DNA of 64,000 bases from Brachyhypopomus gauderio (GCF_052324685.1 NW_027506909.1:852217-916216); one strand, 5' to 3'. Shown: positions 1 through 18,368, numbered from the stretch's first letter. The notes: a model not told the origin generated them from the letters alone. Numbers and translations: made by a program.

Positions 1-54
1 ACATAAAGTGTCTGTGGAGACAACACCGATCTGCTTTGCTCACAGACAGAGATG

Positions 55-94
<40 letters not shown>

Positions 95-611
95 CCAAAA
101 TGAGCAACAACAGAAGAGGAACAGGGGAAGCTCAGGAAGGAAAGAGAACTGAAAGAAGACTGCTGAGTGAAACCACTCCACTGGCCCAGCCCACGAACAG
201 CCCTCCACGCCTCAATGCTGTCTAGCACTGACACTCTGCCTGTCTTGTCATCTTGCAAGGAACAAGTGTTAAGACCAGAGTGGTTGATGTAGCAATATAT
301 TGTATGCGTTTAGCAACAGGTATATATTGCCACCTTGTGACAAAGAACAGAAATGTCAAAATCAGTATTTTGTATTCTTTCAACCCTGGTAAAATAAAAA
401 TGGAAATTATGGCCTCAAATACAGATTGAAATAAAATCAAACGAGCACAGTGAATAGTGAGGAGTAATTTAAATACTAAAATCAACGCACCCTCCGTTAC
501 TCCAGAGAAGAGACCCCAGTGTGCCCGACCTGCTCCATCCAGACTAGCACAGCACCACCACCCCGCCCCGCAGCTCCCTGACCCCTCCCCCTCCCTCCAA
601 GCCACTCCCAC
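1..611. other. Intronic sequence of arhgef10l with a GA microsatellite
   Basis: Non-coding sequence downstream (minus strand) of the last visible arhgef10l exon, starting with its donor at 611-610. A (GA)n tract lies at about 59-92. No exon resembling the next part of the ARHGEF10-family protein was found here, so the following exons should lie left of the window. Confidence 0.5.
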
Positions 612-5860
<5,249 letters not shown>

Positions 5861-7019
5861 GGGCCCAGTCTGTAGTCACATCTGCCGTCCTGTAATCAAG
5901 AATCGTCTCTTATGAAAACTGGTGACGCATGCCGTGACTGAAGATTGTTCATTATTCAGCAGCATCATCCTGCTAATGTCACACTGAGCACCACTGCAAC
6001 ACCCAGCCAAGAGGGCCTCTCCTGCTCCAGAGGAGGTCAATAAACTCTGAAGATTTCATATCCATGTGCTATATAAAGAGTCAGGAGAGAGACCCTCAAT
6101 GAGCGTGGGAGGAGGTTCAAGAGGGGCCCTCTGTGTGCCAGTGGCAGCGCTGTGTGTGAACTTTCTAAATTCTTCATCAGAGCGTGGCGAATTCAGGCTT
6201 GCCTTAAGCAGGCAGGGCCCTCCCACATTCACCGAGCAAGGCGTACAACAACACGAGGTGAAACAGGCCAGCTCAGCTGTGAGGAATGAACAGAGCCTCA
6301 ACGTGAGCGCTCGCTTTCTGAGGGACCTCAAACTGGCCAGACCAGTTCGTTTTCAGTGATCCTGTTAACCCGTCTCATGGTCACACTGAGCTGTCGTTGA
6401 GCACTGGAAATTCGAACTGGAAAGTCAAATTTGTTTATTCCAGCACTCTGGAGCTTTTCAGTTAAAGCCAAATCCAGCTTTAACTGAAGGTCAGTGAAAA
6501 TCAATAATCCAGCAGCATCGTTCTGACAAACAGGCACAGACACATTCACAGACAGAAAACACACACAGAGCCACCGCTTCAATATTCTCATACAGAGAAC
6601 AGTATTTGGATTGTCAGGAGAACAACAGGAGCAAAGCAGACGTTCCCCCAAGCCTATAATATAGCCTCAGTTATTAACTCCTACGTCTGTTAAAACTTTA
6701 TGTGATCATGTGTACCATGTCCCTACAAAAGGCAGACGCCCGTTATTTCAGGCCTCTTTAACACTGGAACACTGGTGTCCAGTTCAAATAACATAACACT
6801 GGAACACTGGTGTCCAGTTCAAATCTGCACTTGCAGTTCGTTGAAAGAGAGAATAGTGAGGAAGCAGTAGATTCTTTAAAGAGTCACGTGTCCGCAAAGA
6901 CGAGATGAAGAGTCGGACTGTTTCAAATAGCCATCGTCATGGAGACACAGCTTCACTGTGACATAAATAACACAGGCATTGCCTTGGTCACAGACACGAT
7001 GAGTGAAACATCTGCTCCT

Positions 7020-7047
7020 CCACACACACACACACACACACACACAC
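7020..7047. repeat. (AC)n microsatellite
   Basis: Pure CA run of about 28 bp. Confidence 0.9.
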
Positions 7048-7440
7048 TCCCAGTGCCCACTGGCTTGTTTGGGACTCACCCACTATGAGCACCATAAACT
7101 CGTGGGCTCTGTAACTCTATAAGAATTGAGATTTTTGGGACAAAAAGATTGTTTGGATATACACACACTTGACAAATTTTGAAGGTTTTTTATCCTTTTT
7201 TCAATTGAAACGCAATTGAAAAATACTACTTTGAAGTTGTTTAACATATCACAAATCACAGCCTTGTTGAAATGTTTACACATCATTGGTTTTTAACATT
7301 TTGTTACCCCGATCATCAAATGGTGCTCACAGCCTTTTGTGACAGCTGTACGTTTTCTACTGTATTGGGAGAGACGATAGAGCCCCTTCCCGCCAATCAG
7401 CCTTCAGTAAAAGACTTAAGGGCTGTTTGGCTGCCTGGCA

Positions 7441-7493
7441 TGTAATGCCCACTGGTGTGCTGTAATGCCCACTGGTGTGCTGTAATGCCCACT
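7441..7493. repeat. 20-bp tandem repeat, 2.6 copies
   Basis: Unit tgtaatgcccactggtgtgc, repeated exactly twice with a third partial copy. Confidence 0.9.
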
Positions 7494-9039
7494 AAGTGAT
7501 GTGACGGTTCTGGGACGATGGGGGCTGAACGTTTTCCTTGTTGAATTTTATTTCAGTGATCAGGTTTCTTCAGATGCTATTCTAAGATGTATTTTGTGCC
7601 ATGTATGTGAAAGTGGCTTTATTTGTCCGTTCTTCCATGCAGCCAGTTACTGATTTATTACCTCCTTTTGTAAATGCTAAAACTTCAAGTTCCTTTCTGA
7701 GGAACCTGAAATTGCCTGTAGACTTTTCTTTGCATCTCTTACTCTTTTCATGTTGTTTCAGAATTCCTTATTGTCTTGGTCTAAACAGAGACTTGTTCAG
7801 ATTACTTTCTCTTGCAGACCATTAGGTACTTTTTACTTTTTTTGCTCTGCTATTTGTTTAGTGGGAGGGGAGCAGTGTGACCAAAACTGTGTTTACACTA
7901 AATATATTTAGCTTTTTCGATTTAAAGAAAACAGTTTTGAAAAAAAGATACCAACACAGATTTTTCAGGACTAGATTACTATATTAATCACCAAGGTCAT
8001 TTAAATTGACTTGAGTCTACAACAAACTCAACATAAAATGAGTAATTTTCTTATTAAATACTGATATGTCCATTACAAGAATTATATTTTTGCAAATTTA
8101 CCTTTCCACTTCCTGCCTTGCAACATTATTATTATTAAGAGGGTTTGGGTTTAGCCAAAATACCAGAGGTGCATGATTCATTTATACCATGTAACAGAGA
8201 CTTTGGACTGAGCTCTTTTAAAGACTAAATAAAAGCTACAGTTAACTTGAGGCTCTAGACACCACAGGAGGTGCCAGAAAATGACAAGTTATACATTAAC
8301 AGTTTAATGGGTGTTTCTCTAACATTAGGTTGTATGCTTATGATTGATAACGTTTCAGTCCTGCTTTTGTGAATAATGTTTATGGATGTTAATAAATGTC
8401 AATTTCAAAGGTGTTGTTTTAAAAATATTTCATCCACAAACTGGGTATCAATTTTATGCCAAATCATCCTCCCGCTGAAGACCAGAGGTTGTCTGTGGGT
8501 GCGCTGACAAGCTAGCATAGTCATACCAGTTCAACTCTCATCACATTCCTGAGGACTTTCTGATTCCCTCTGTGCTTCTGAACATGTAGTGACACTGAGC
8601 CATGGCTTCATTATTCCTGAACACCCCTAAGGGAGCTGAGCTTTGCTGCTTTGTGGTAAAAAGCAAAAAACAGAGAGAGATGACATGATACTTACACATG
8701 AATTCTTACCTTTTTTTCAATAGAGGGACTCGCAGACTTCAATCTTCCTTTTACCAAATTGTGAAATTCCAACCTTTAAGATCCAAGCTGCTTAAAAAGC
8801 TCCATTGTCATAGAAGCTCCCATCTTTGCGCAGTGCAGCCCTCCTATGCAGACCCTCCTCCTCTCACGCCCGCCCACAGCAGCCCAAGACATCCACCATT
8901 GTTTGCTGTCTCACAAAGCAAATGTTCTGAAGCTTCTTTCAGAAGACCTGTCACAGTAGCTCCCAGGAATAAGAGTCTCATAAGAGTCTCTTCCCTTCTA
9001 TTCTTTTTTTCCACTATCCCTCCCTTTCTCTTCCTCTCC

Positions 9040-9150
9040 CACCCTCCCCCTGCAGCACAATCACTCGGCACAGCCTCTTTTTAAAAATGCAAATGCTCAA
9101 AAGCCCAGATCAGCCAATAGCAGGACTTCAGGCTCACCCTCCAGCCAATG
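9040..9150 (-). promoter_or_regulatory. Candidate arhgef10l promoter
   Basis: Reading the minus strand 5' to 3', there are two inverted CCAAT boxes (plus-strand CCAAT at 9145-9149 and 9114-9118), a perfect octamer (ATGCAAAT on plus, 9087-9094) and a TATA-like TTTTTAAAAAG (about 9079-9087). The order and spacing suit a minus-strand core promoter starting near 9050. It would serve arhgef10l, whose ATG is 3.2 kb downstream. This is motif evidence only. Confidence 0.4.
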
Positions 9151-10860
9151 ACTGTGCGGTCTCATTTTTGATGTTTGAAGGTTGGGTCAGAGAACAGTAG
9201 GGGGTAGGTCTGAGAAAACAGCCAAATATGAAGGGAAAGGAGAGACTAGGAGTTGTTCGACACTACACTCCTTCCAAATGTGACACACAACTGGACAAGT
9301 CTTGTTCCAATTTATAGGAATGAATGTAATAATTTATTTTAACAAGTGGATGTAATTTGATGTTATCAAAGTCCATATTCCTCTAAAAGATCAATAAGAT
9401 TGTTTGCAAACAAATGTTCTCTGCTTATGCTAAACAGGCTCCATCTCTAAAAAAGCATTCTAGAAAATCATAACCTGACATTTATTATGTGCATGGTTCC
9501 CTGAACACCTCAGGCATGTGGACATAGGTGTATACAGTGTATGAAAGTGTTTGCTCTGTAAAAACACGCTTAGACACTGGGCAAATTTCTGTCAATTCAA
9601 GACTTACATGCTGCTATTGGCAGAAGGCAAATGTTTACAAGCTCAGAAACCTGACACCATGAACCCATCATGATTGCATTCAGGGACTAAACAAGGACAT
9701 CTTCGTGCCCATTCATAGCAAGACAATTGCTGTGTCACTCTGGCTATTACAATATGTCATTTAACACTTTATATAGAGCAAGTAGACAGGCTAAATGAAA
9801 TGGGAATACTCTCCACCAATAGCAATATTTTTATCAAATTTCTGTAATTATCCCATCAGACAAACATGTGGCTTTGGAGTTGTATTTTTGTCTGTATGTG
9901 TTTATGACTCTTCATTATGACCACAAAGATGTCCTTAATTTGTGTGTGGAGAAATCAGAGACATGGCAAAAACAAACCTGAGGGGTAAATGTCGGTCCTC
10001 ATCAGTACCTTTTACTCCCGAGAGTCAATGAGATGTGAATAAATTGTGATGTCTTTTATACGGTAGCATTCCGTACACAGCGTACATCCAGCGTGTATGT
10101 TTGCATCATCATTATCTGTAGCACCTCCTCAGTAAAGTTGCTCCTGACTTTACAGTCTCGTACATAAGTACAAAAATCACATGAGTCCATCAAATGTATA
10201 TACTGGTTAATATATATTGGTCATAACAGACAGTTTTAGCCACAGCCAAAGCCCAGCACTGGTATCATAAAACGGATGGCCCTTTAGGTCTGCCAGATGA
10301 TCAGGCTCGCTTCATTATAAAGAGCAGTCAGCATGAACTGAATAAAATCTCGGCAATCTCTATAAATCAAACTCCTCACCATGATTACTAAAGCACTCCA
10401 TTTGTAAATAATGAACTGCGACAATTGGGAAGTGTGTCTGCTTTAGCTGACGATCAAATATGCATCTGATGTCCTCCATACCACTAGGGGGCAGTGTAGA
10501 TCTCAAGAATGAAATTTCAAAGATCGTCGCTGTTCGGCTGCTTCTTTCAAATCCCATGTGTTTCTGTTTTGCGGGCTCTACGCCTTACAAGTTCAATGGA
10601 AATGTCTAAGCACATCCCCCGTATTTAGCGATCTAGCCACGTTCAACAAAGAAAAACACGGGCAACAAAGGAGAATAATAATCTAGATTTTCTACCTTTT
10701 AGCAACACCGCTTTTTTTCCAATTCACCACAATATTTTAAACAGGTAAACTACCAAAATATTTTCCAAAAGTAAAAAAAAACTAGTGTCATCAACGATAA
10801 AACGTAGCGAACACAGTCAGAAACTTTAAAGTATAACATGTTTGTAATGTGACACTACGG
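9151..10860. other. Intergenic sequence, nothing recognised
   Basis: AT-rich sequence between the divergent arhgef10l and rcc2 genes. No exon, RNA gene or mobile element was recognised. Confidence 0.5.
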
Positions 10861-10867
10861 CGTGTGT

Positions 10868-11978
10868 GCAGTGTGAGTGTGTAAGTGTTAATGTAAGTGT
10901 GTTAGTGTGAGTGTTAGTGTAAGTTAGTGTGAGTGTGTTTGTGTTAGTGTGTAAGTGTTAGTGTGTTAGTGTAAGTGTGTTAGTGTGAATGTTAGTGTGT
11001 AAGTGTTAGTGTAAGTATGTAGGTGTGTGTAAGTGTGAGTGTTAGTGTGTAAGTGTATTAGTGTGAGTGTGTAAGTATGAGAGTGTAAGTGTAGTTTAAT
11101 GAAGGTGAGCCCACGTGGTGTGATGGCAGTGTTAGTGTGTAAGTGTTAGTGTGTAAGTATGAGTATGTAAGTGTGTAAGTATGAGTGTGTAAGTGTGTTA
11201 GTGTAAATGTGAGTGTGTAAGTGTTTTAGTGTTAGTGTGTAAGTATGTAAGAGCCCACGTGGTGTGATGGCGGTGTTAGTGTGTAAATGTTAGTGTTAGT
11301 GTGTAAGTATGAGTGTGTAAGTGTGTTAGTATGTAAGTGTTAGTGTGTAAGTATCAGTGTGTTAGTGTGTGTGTTAGTGTGAGTGTGTAAGTGTTAGTGT
11401 GTAAGTATGAGTGTTAGTGTGTAAGTATGAGTGTGTAAGTATGAGTGTGTTAGTGTGAGTGTGTAAGTATTAGTGTGTAAGTATGAGTGTGTAAGTGTGT
11501 GTTAGTATGTAAGTGTTAGTGTGTAAGTGTGTATGTAAGAGCCCACGTGGTGTGATGGCGGTGTTAGTGTGTAAATGTTAGTGTTGGTGTGTAAGTATGA
11601 GTGTGTAAGTATGTAAGTGTAAGTGTGTAAGTATGAGTGTGTAAGTGTTAGTATGAGTGTAAGTGTGTAAGTATGTAAGAGCCCACGTGGTGTGATGGCG
11701 GTGTTAGTGTGTAAATGTTAGTGTTAGTGTGTAAGTATGAGTGTGTTAGTGTGTAAGTATGAGTGTGTTAGTGTGTAAGTATGAGTGTGTAAGTATGAGT
11801 GTTAGTGTGTAAGTATGTAAGAGCCCACGTGGTGTGATGGCGGTGTTAGTGTGTAAATGTTAGTGTTAGTGTGTAAGTATGAGTGTGTTAGTGTGTGAGT
11901 GTGTTAGTGTGTAAGTATGAGTGTGTTAGTGTGTAAGTATGAGTGTGTAAGTATGAGTGTTAGTGTGTAAGTATGTAA
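10868..11978. repeat. GTAAGT/GTTAGT-rich minisatellite with an E-box higher-order unit
   Basis: About 1.1 kb built from short variants of gtgtaagt, gttagt and gtaagtatgagt. Inserted at intervals is a longer segment, gagcccacgtggtgtgatgg, whose CACGTG core is at 11112, 11256, 11544, 11684 and 11826. A sixth copy at 11984-11989 runs directly into the unique rcc2 upstream sequence. Spacings of 144, 288, 140, 142 and 158 bp indicate a higher-order unit of about 142 bp. Confidence 0.9.
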
Positions 11979-12550
11979 GAGCCCACGTGGTGTGATGGCG
12001 GAGGCTGCAGCTCCTTTTGTTCCTAATCAATCAAAACGAGGAAGACGGACAGACATGAGCGGACCGTCTGAATCAGGAAACACACACACAGCCACACACT
12101 ATCTCCAATAACCAAAGGACAAGGGAGCGACCCGTCGCAACTTCGAGTAACCTTTATATTCCGCAACTTAATATACCTCAAATTTAAGACAGAAAAGGGA
12201 GAAGAAAGTTTGTTGCCGGTACGTGTGTGTCGTGTTATCCGGCGGTGATGGTGTCTTTGTCGGACGCAGCTCGGCTCCACGTCGCTAACGCGGCTCCGCT
12301 TCTTTTTTTTCTCGCTTTTTGACTAATTGTTGGCCGGCAACATGGATGTCATCGTCGTTATTAAATTAAAACTTAGGCGCCCACGGCTCTATTTCGTTGC
12401 TAGAGTGTTCCTGGTGCTCGGGTTTATTGTTATTTGTATTGGGAAAGCTAATTGTTTGGGTAGCTAGCGGAGTGGACGGCGACTAGCAGCCGCATAACAA
12501 AGAAACAAACGAGCAGCGCGGCGGCCGCCTGGTTCCCTTTACCACTACAC
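11979..12550 (+). promoter_or_regulatory. rcc2 promoter / 5' UTR region
   Basis: The sequence turns CpG-rich after the minisatellite (for example tccacgtcgctaacgcggct near 12276 and gcagcgcggcggccgcctgg near 12514). It precedes the rcc2 ATG at 12762 and begins with a CACGTG E-box at 11984-11989. An AG at 12751-12752 just before the ATG suggests that a non-coding first exon in this interval is spliced to the coding exon. No exact start site could be fixed. Confidence 0.5.
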
Positions 12551-12761
12551 ACTGTAATGATGATAACAGCAGGAATATATGTGTAAAACTGGTTGTATAT
12601 AAACTTTTACTAAAATTCTGGAACATTTAAAATGTACAACACATTTAGTAATTTCTTGTCATGATGAATATATGAGGAGGAATTGGGCTAGTTGTATTAT
12701 TAGTTTTTAAAGAGATTGTAATGATGAAACTTGAAATGTGATAGATCTCCAGTGTACGACT

Positions 12762-15700
12762 ATGCCGCGCAAGAAGGTGACTGATGTGTCTGGGAATGGA
12801 GGGATGAAGAGGAAAAGAGCGAGTGGGAAGAAGAAAGAGAGGGAGTTCAGCAGTGACGACGAGTTTGAAGATTATGAGCAAGAAAATACTAAAAAACCGG
12901 GGAAGCAAGCGACTAAATCCGGGCTGCAGCCCGTCACTGTGTCTGAAGATGTTAAGGAAAAGATTGTAAGGCGTTATTACACTTTGTGCATGTACACAAA
13001 CTTGACTTTTGTCGGTGTGTAGTGTGTGCTTACAGAGTTTGTGGGCTTCTGGAAAAGATGCTTTTCACATTCATTCTATCCTTTCTCCCAATAGAAACTT
13101 GAGGTGCCTAAGGTCAAGGGTCAACTGCTTATTTTTGGAGCCACCAACTGGGACCTGATTGGCCGAAAAGAAGTGCCAAAGCAGCAAGGTGTGAGCTCTT
13201 GATTAAAAAACACTCAGGCCTAGTTTTAGGGTTTGATTCATTTGCTTACTTGAGTCATTTAGTGAATTGTCATGCTTTCAAATAACATATATTTAAAATT
13301 TTAGACATTCAAGCACCTTGGATATCTAAGGTTGCTGTGTTCATGTAGTGTTGGCTACTTTTTTAAAATATGCTGATAAAAATGCCTGATGATGAAACTA
13401 AAGACCCCTAAGAGTTATTTTATGTGCTGCTCCTACTTGAACTGTGTTAGATTGATAAGTGACTGTCTTTAAGCAGTGCTGAAACAGTTAAACTTGACAC
13501 GATATAATGGCCTTGATCAACGTTGCTTCTTTTAGAGATTCAGATGCACTGAACACATTTCAGACACAAAACATTTTCATGACCATAGATCAGATGTTAT
13601 TTTGAAGCCAGTTATTTATAGGAATGAAAGGAATATGTGGAAATTGTGCATATTGTATGTTGTTTTTATAAAGTTTTGGGAAAACGTTCATTTGGGGAAT
13701 GAATTCTAAGCAGCAGTTTGATATGGGGGCCCAAGGAGTGTTTTGTGGAGTGAAGGCGAGTGAAGATCAGGCGGAGAAACGTCCGTGTGTTTTCATTAGT
13801 GGACTCTGGCTTCAGACAGTGTTGTAACAGCTGTGCAGCAAGTAGACTGTGGCCTGATGGGATCAATGAGGAATTGATCTTGGCTGTGGCTGGTCTGACT
13901 ATTGTGCATCAAGAAACCTCACTGTCTTAAACAGCCCAAATTGAACTAGGACTCATAAATACTCTTAAAATAATTTAATCATTGATTTGTTTCATTACAC
14001 AAGACTTGTTTCCAAGAAAGAGGCACTTGTCTGGCCAGTGAACCTCTGTGGGAATGTGTGGGGGTGTGTGTGTGTGTGTAGCTGCCTACAGGAACCTGGG
14101 CCAAAATCTGTGGGGTCCTCATCGTTATGGGTGTCTGAACGATGTGCAGGTGAGCTGTGTGGTGTCTGGACCCTGCGCTGCACACAGCCTCCTCATCACC
14201 GCAGAAGGCAAACTCTGGAGCTGGGGTCAGTTTCTACGTGCTGAGCGTTCAAATTCACTCTACGTTTCTACACTTGATCTGTTCTATCTTGGGAGCACTT
14301 AAAGGATTCATGACATTTGCGGTACAGGCGTTTGTTGTTGCTGTAAATGCATTCATTAGCGACTCTACAAAAGGTAGTTAATCGTGTTCTTCTTGGTGAT
14401 CCTGAGACCGTCCTTCTATAGTCAGACAAGCCTCCTCTTCATGTCCCTTCATATCACGTAGTTGAGAACACAGAAGGAATCTTGAGAGCATTGCATTACG
14501 AATGATGTATGTTAGCTTTGAGTTTCTGCTTAGACAAGATGGTTGACGTGTCTTTCTGCTGTTTTCTCAGGTCGTAATGAGAAAGGCCAGCTGGGTCATG
14601 GAGACACCAAGCGCTTGGATGCTCCAAAGTTAGTGGAGGGTTTGGGGGAGGAAGTGATGGTGACTGCTGCCTGTGGGCGCAACCACACCCTGGCGCTGAC
14701 AGGTAGGCCCTTTACTTTACGGGTGAAGGGGTGACGATGGCAGCTGGCAGTTGTAGCCCAACCTACGTTTCTCCCACAGAAAATGGGACCGTCTACTCGT
14801 TTGGAGAGAACAAACTTGGGCAGCTTGGGCAGGGCAATCAGACAGACGCCGTCCTCAGCCCAGCTACAGTAAGAACACCCCCCTTCCAGAAATATTTGGC
14901 TTAATGTAGTCTTTGATTCTCCTCACATTCTCTGCAAGGTTATTTATGTTGGCTTGTGAAAGTGGTAGGTTGGTGTTAACTTTGCAGCTTTGCCAGAGAC
15001 TGCAGGGGTTCCTACCTGCGTTGTTCTTTTGCCCACAGATCATGTACAATGGACAGCCACTGGTTAAAGTGTCCTGTGGTGCTGAGTTTAGTATGGTGGT
15101 GGACTGCAAGGGTAATGTCTACTCCTTTGGCTGTCCAGAGTATGGCCAGTTAGGTAAGCTGCTGTGATTCTAAAGCGCTCCAGGGTTCACTCCCCAGCGT
15201 GGTAATGGGTTTTGCAGCGTGGTTTTCTCTTATGCCCCGCAGGTCATAACTCGGATGGGAAGTTCATAGCTCGTGCTCAGCGCATTGAGTTCGACTGTGA
15301 GCTTATCCCTCGCCGTGTGGCCATTTTCATTGAGAAGACCAAGGATGGCCAAGTTCTGCCTGTTCCAAATGTTGTGGCTCGAGACGTCGTCTGTGGTGCC
15401 AATCACACAGTGAGTAGCCAAGCAGCCTTTTAGTTTTGTTTTAAGTACAGTTCTCAAATCAGGTAGTCATGTTAAAATATAAAGACTTATTCAGTTGTAT
15501 AGCTGGTTATTTGAGGAACGGCTACATTAACTTATGAATGCTATCCAGAGTGAGATTGTAAGATGTGTTTATTAAATTGTGATTCTTGCCAGTCTAAACA
15601 TGACCTTGAAGTCTTCATCACTGCAAGACAAACCTGACCTAGAAATCAGACAAGGAACATTTGTTTTCAGGGCAACCTGTGTAAGTTATGGCAATGCTGT

Positions 15701-17167
15701 TTTGTGCGTCGGAACAGCTGGTCCTTGACTCCCAGAAGCGGGTGTTCTCCTGGGGCTTTGGGGGCTATGGCCGTCTGGGTCACACTGAACAGAAGGATGA
15801 GATGGTGCCTCGTTTGGTGAAGCTCTTTGATTTCCCTGGGCGCGGAGCCACCCAGATATACTGCGGATACCAGTGTTCCTTCGCCGTCAGTGAAATGGGT
15901 AGGAAGAGATAAAGGCCATTAGTTTGTGTCTCTTGTATCCGTTTCAAATGGTCTGTCCTGATTGTGTTTCAGGTGGTCTGTTCTTCTGGGGAGTCACAAA
16001 CACGTCTCGTGAGTCGACTATGTACCCAAAAGCCGTGCCGGACCTGTGCGGCTGGAAGATTCGTAGTCTGGCCTGCGGGTGAGTTCAGCCTCTTGTTCTA
16101 CCATTTTGTCGGGCAAAGGCCTTTCTTGGCGTTTGTTTTACTCCATAGTCCATGTTTGTACATGGCGGACCATACAGTTCTGTCCTTGTGTGATGTCCTG
16201 TCCCAGGAAGAGCAGTATCATCATCGCTGCTGATGAGAGCACCATTAGCTGGGGACCATCGCCTACATTCGGAGAGCTGGTATGTGACTTGCACATCGAG
16301 AGCCTGGCAATAAGGCCATGTTTTTCTTCCCAGTGCAAATATCATAATGGTCTAAGAATTGGATTTTGCTGATCAGAAAATAATAATGATGATCTTTAGT
16401 GCAGTGTACTTTATGACTGATTAATATTTTGTAGGGATATGGTGACAACAAACCAAAGTCTTCCACCACAGCTCAAGAAGTCAAAACTTTGGATGGAGTG
16501 TATTCAGAACAGGTATAAGAGATTATTGCAAAATGATATATAATGTATTGTATTATCTTTGACACACAAGGAAGCAAAGCATAATGCTGCTGGTTCTTTC
16601 ATCTGCTTGAATATTTGGCCGATCTGTAACACATATTGTACACACAAGTCATAAGACGTTCTGTGATCAGCCTGCGTATTACACTTCCATTTCAATGTCT
16701 TAATGGTGGTATGCTCCCAAATAAAAGGCCAGAAAATATCAAAGTACGTAGGTGGAAATACAGGTTCTTCACAGATGACCCAGTTTAATCTCTCTTGATT
16801 TGACTTTGTCATTGCAATATAAATAACTCAAGATCTCAAACCATATGCATTATTTGAGATGGTGCCAATACAAAAAAAAGGTTATATCACATTTCTTGGG
16901 CTACAGGAATAGAAAGATGGCAGCTTATCGCGTCACAAGTTCCTTTAGCCTGTTAACAAATGGACCTTAACTGGGTTATATTTAATATGAGACTATTCTT
17001 GGCTGCACAGTTTCGTCTGTGACTTTGGAGGTGTTGTGTGAGTTACGGTTTTGTTGTTTCAGGTGGCGATGGGCTACGCACACTCGCTGATTATCGCCCG
17101 CCAGGAAACTGAGCAAGAGGAAGAGAGACTTAAGAAGTTGCCAGAGTATAACCCACGCACACTCTGA
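12762..17167 (+). CDS. rcc2: Regulator of chromosome condensation 2 (RCC2/TD-60)
   Basis: Complete RCC1-family beta-propeller protein of 495 aa; human RCC2 has 522. In other vertebrates RCC2 sits at inner centromeres and the spindle midzone in mitosis and acts on small GTPases. Coding exons: 12762-12965, 13095-13188, 14082-14225, 14571-14702, 14780-14868, 15039-15153, 15243-15409, 15718-15898, 15973-16078, 16207-16279, 16435-16512 and 17063-17167. All have GT-AG introns and agreeing phases (1488 nt). The N-terminus is basic (MKRKRASGKKKERE), consistent with nuclear localisation, followed by an acidic patch. The propeller starts at GQLLIFGATNWDLIGRKEVP and repeats blades such as GRNEKGQLGHGD, GENKLGQLGQGN and GFGGYGRLGH. 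The C-terminus KKLPEYNPRTL matches human RCC2. Its 3' end converges on rpl22. Confidence 0.97.
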
Positions 17168-18072
17168 TGGTGTCCCAGCCGTTTAACATGCCTGTGTTCT
17201 CTAGAGGCTTCTGGTTGTTGACCAGAATCCCTCTGCTCACTAAGTCACCGGTGTTAGTCACAGTTTGCTTGGGATGGGATCTTTTTTAAGACATCAGATT
17301 TAAAGACGAACTACAAACCGCAATTAATTTGGACTGCAGTATGAAAGGATCTTGCAATAACCAATCCATGTGAGCTGGAATCCTCAACAGTGGCTATTCT
17401 TGTGTGCTCATGCACCCGTTTTAATACCAGTATCTGCAGCTAAGAGGGACCCTTGTGCGGTTCCCTCCAAGCACTTAAGCTCGATTGGATTTCTATTCTT
17501 ACTTCTACATTCCTAAAGGAGGTTCATCAGTCTTTTGGGTTTTGTCTTTTTTTTGTTTGGTTCATTCCTTGAAGTTGGCTGGCAAGAACTGTTGCCTGCT
17601 CTCTCCAAACGGTGCTAAATTGTTTAAAATGCAGATTGTCCTTTGGTTGATTAACTAGCTGGTATCACTGAAAAGACCAACACTCCATACTTGTGCCTTT
17701 TTAAGTGATGTAAATCAGGACACAGAGGTTCTGTTGTCCCAAAGATATCACCTCTCAGTGTAATGTTGGACCACAGCAGGGCAGCGTTCTTTTAAGAGTC
17801 TGCAGTCACTTCAGTGTTTTTTGTATTGTGCCATCTTTATGTTCACCTGTGCTTAAGCTTCTGTGTCCTTCTCACATTTCCTAATATAGTTATCTTGTAT
17901 TTAAGTCATTGCCATAAATGGTAAGAGTTGTCCAGCTGTAGGGTGTTGTTAAGCAGCAAGCATCCCATTTCTAAAGGAGATCTTTTACAATTTTTGTGTA
18001 ATGCTCAAGCTTTGTTCTTTAAATGTATGTCCAGGGTCGGGATGTGGGATGCCTTTTTTCTTGATAATGTTA

Positions 18073-18078
18073 AATAAA
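18073..18078 (+). other. rcc2 poly(A) signal
   Basis: AATAAA about 0.9 kb after the rcc2 stop codon; it is the first canonical signal seen in the 3' UTR. Confidence 0.6.
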
Positions 18079-18368
18079 GGTTCATTTAAGTTGGTAATTA
18101 TCTTAAACAGAAGCCTTCGTATCCCAAGTGTTATCAAATAAGTAGTCTTTCTTTAAAAAGAATAGTTTAAAGGTATTACTGAACAGATCTAGACACATTA
18201 ACTGAAGGTATTAATACTCCCTCCTCAAAGGGTTCAAATTTTGCTAGTCTCGTGGTGATTTATTGATTTGATATTTATACATTAGTTAAACTGTTCATTG
18301 ATAGCTGTGGAACAGACACAGATTTAGCGGTCTGTCTTTTAAACACCTGGAACTTCAGGTATCATGAA

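Larger units (their letters stand above)
5861..8999. other. arhgef10l 5' UTR and presumed first intron, no other gene seen
   Basis: Upstream of the arhgef10l ATG on the minus strand. A possible acceptor (TTACAG) about 31 nt before the ATG suggests a further 5' UTR exon upstream. The stretch holds an imperfect 30-bp duplication near 6752-6826, an (AC)n run at about 7020-7047 and a three-copy 20-bp repeat at 7441-7493. No convincing coding exon was found on either strand. Confidence 0.5.

Noticed and set aside
8698-9084. 128-codon open frame on plus
   Set aside because: Low-complexity pyrimidine-rich stretch opposite the candidate arhgef10l promoter; no homology or splice signals.
13385-13485. 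C/D-box snoRNA in an rcc2 intron (ATGATGA ... CTGA)
   Set aside because: No terminal stem, no internal C'/D' pair and no recognisable guide; boxes this short occur by chance.
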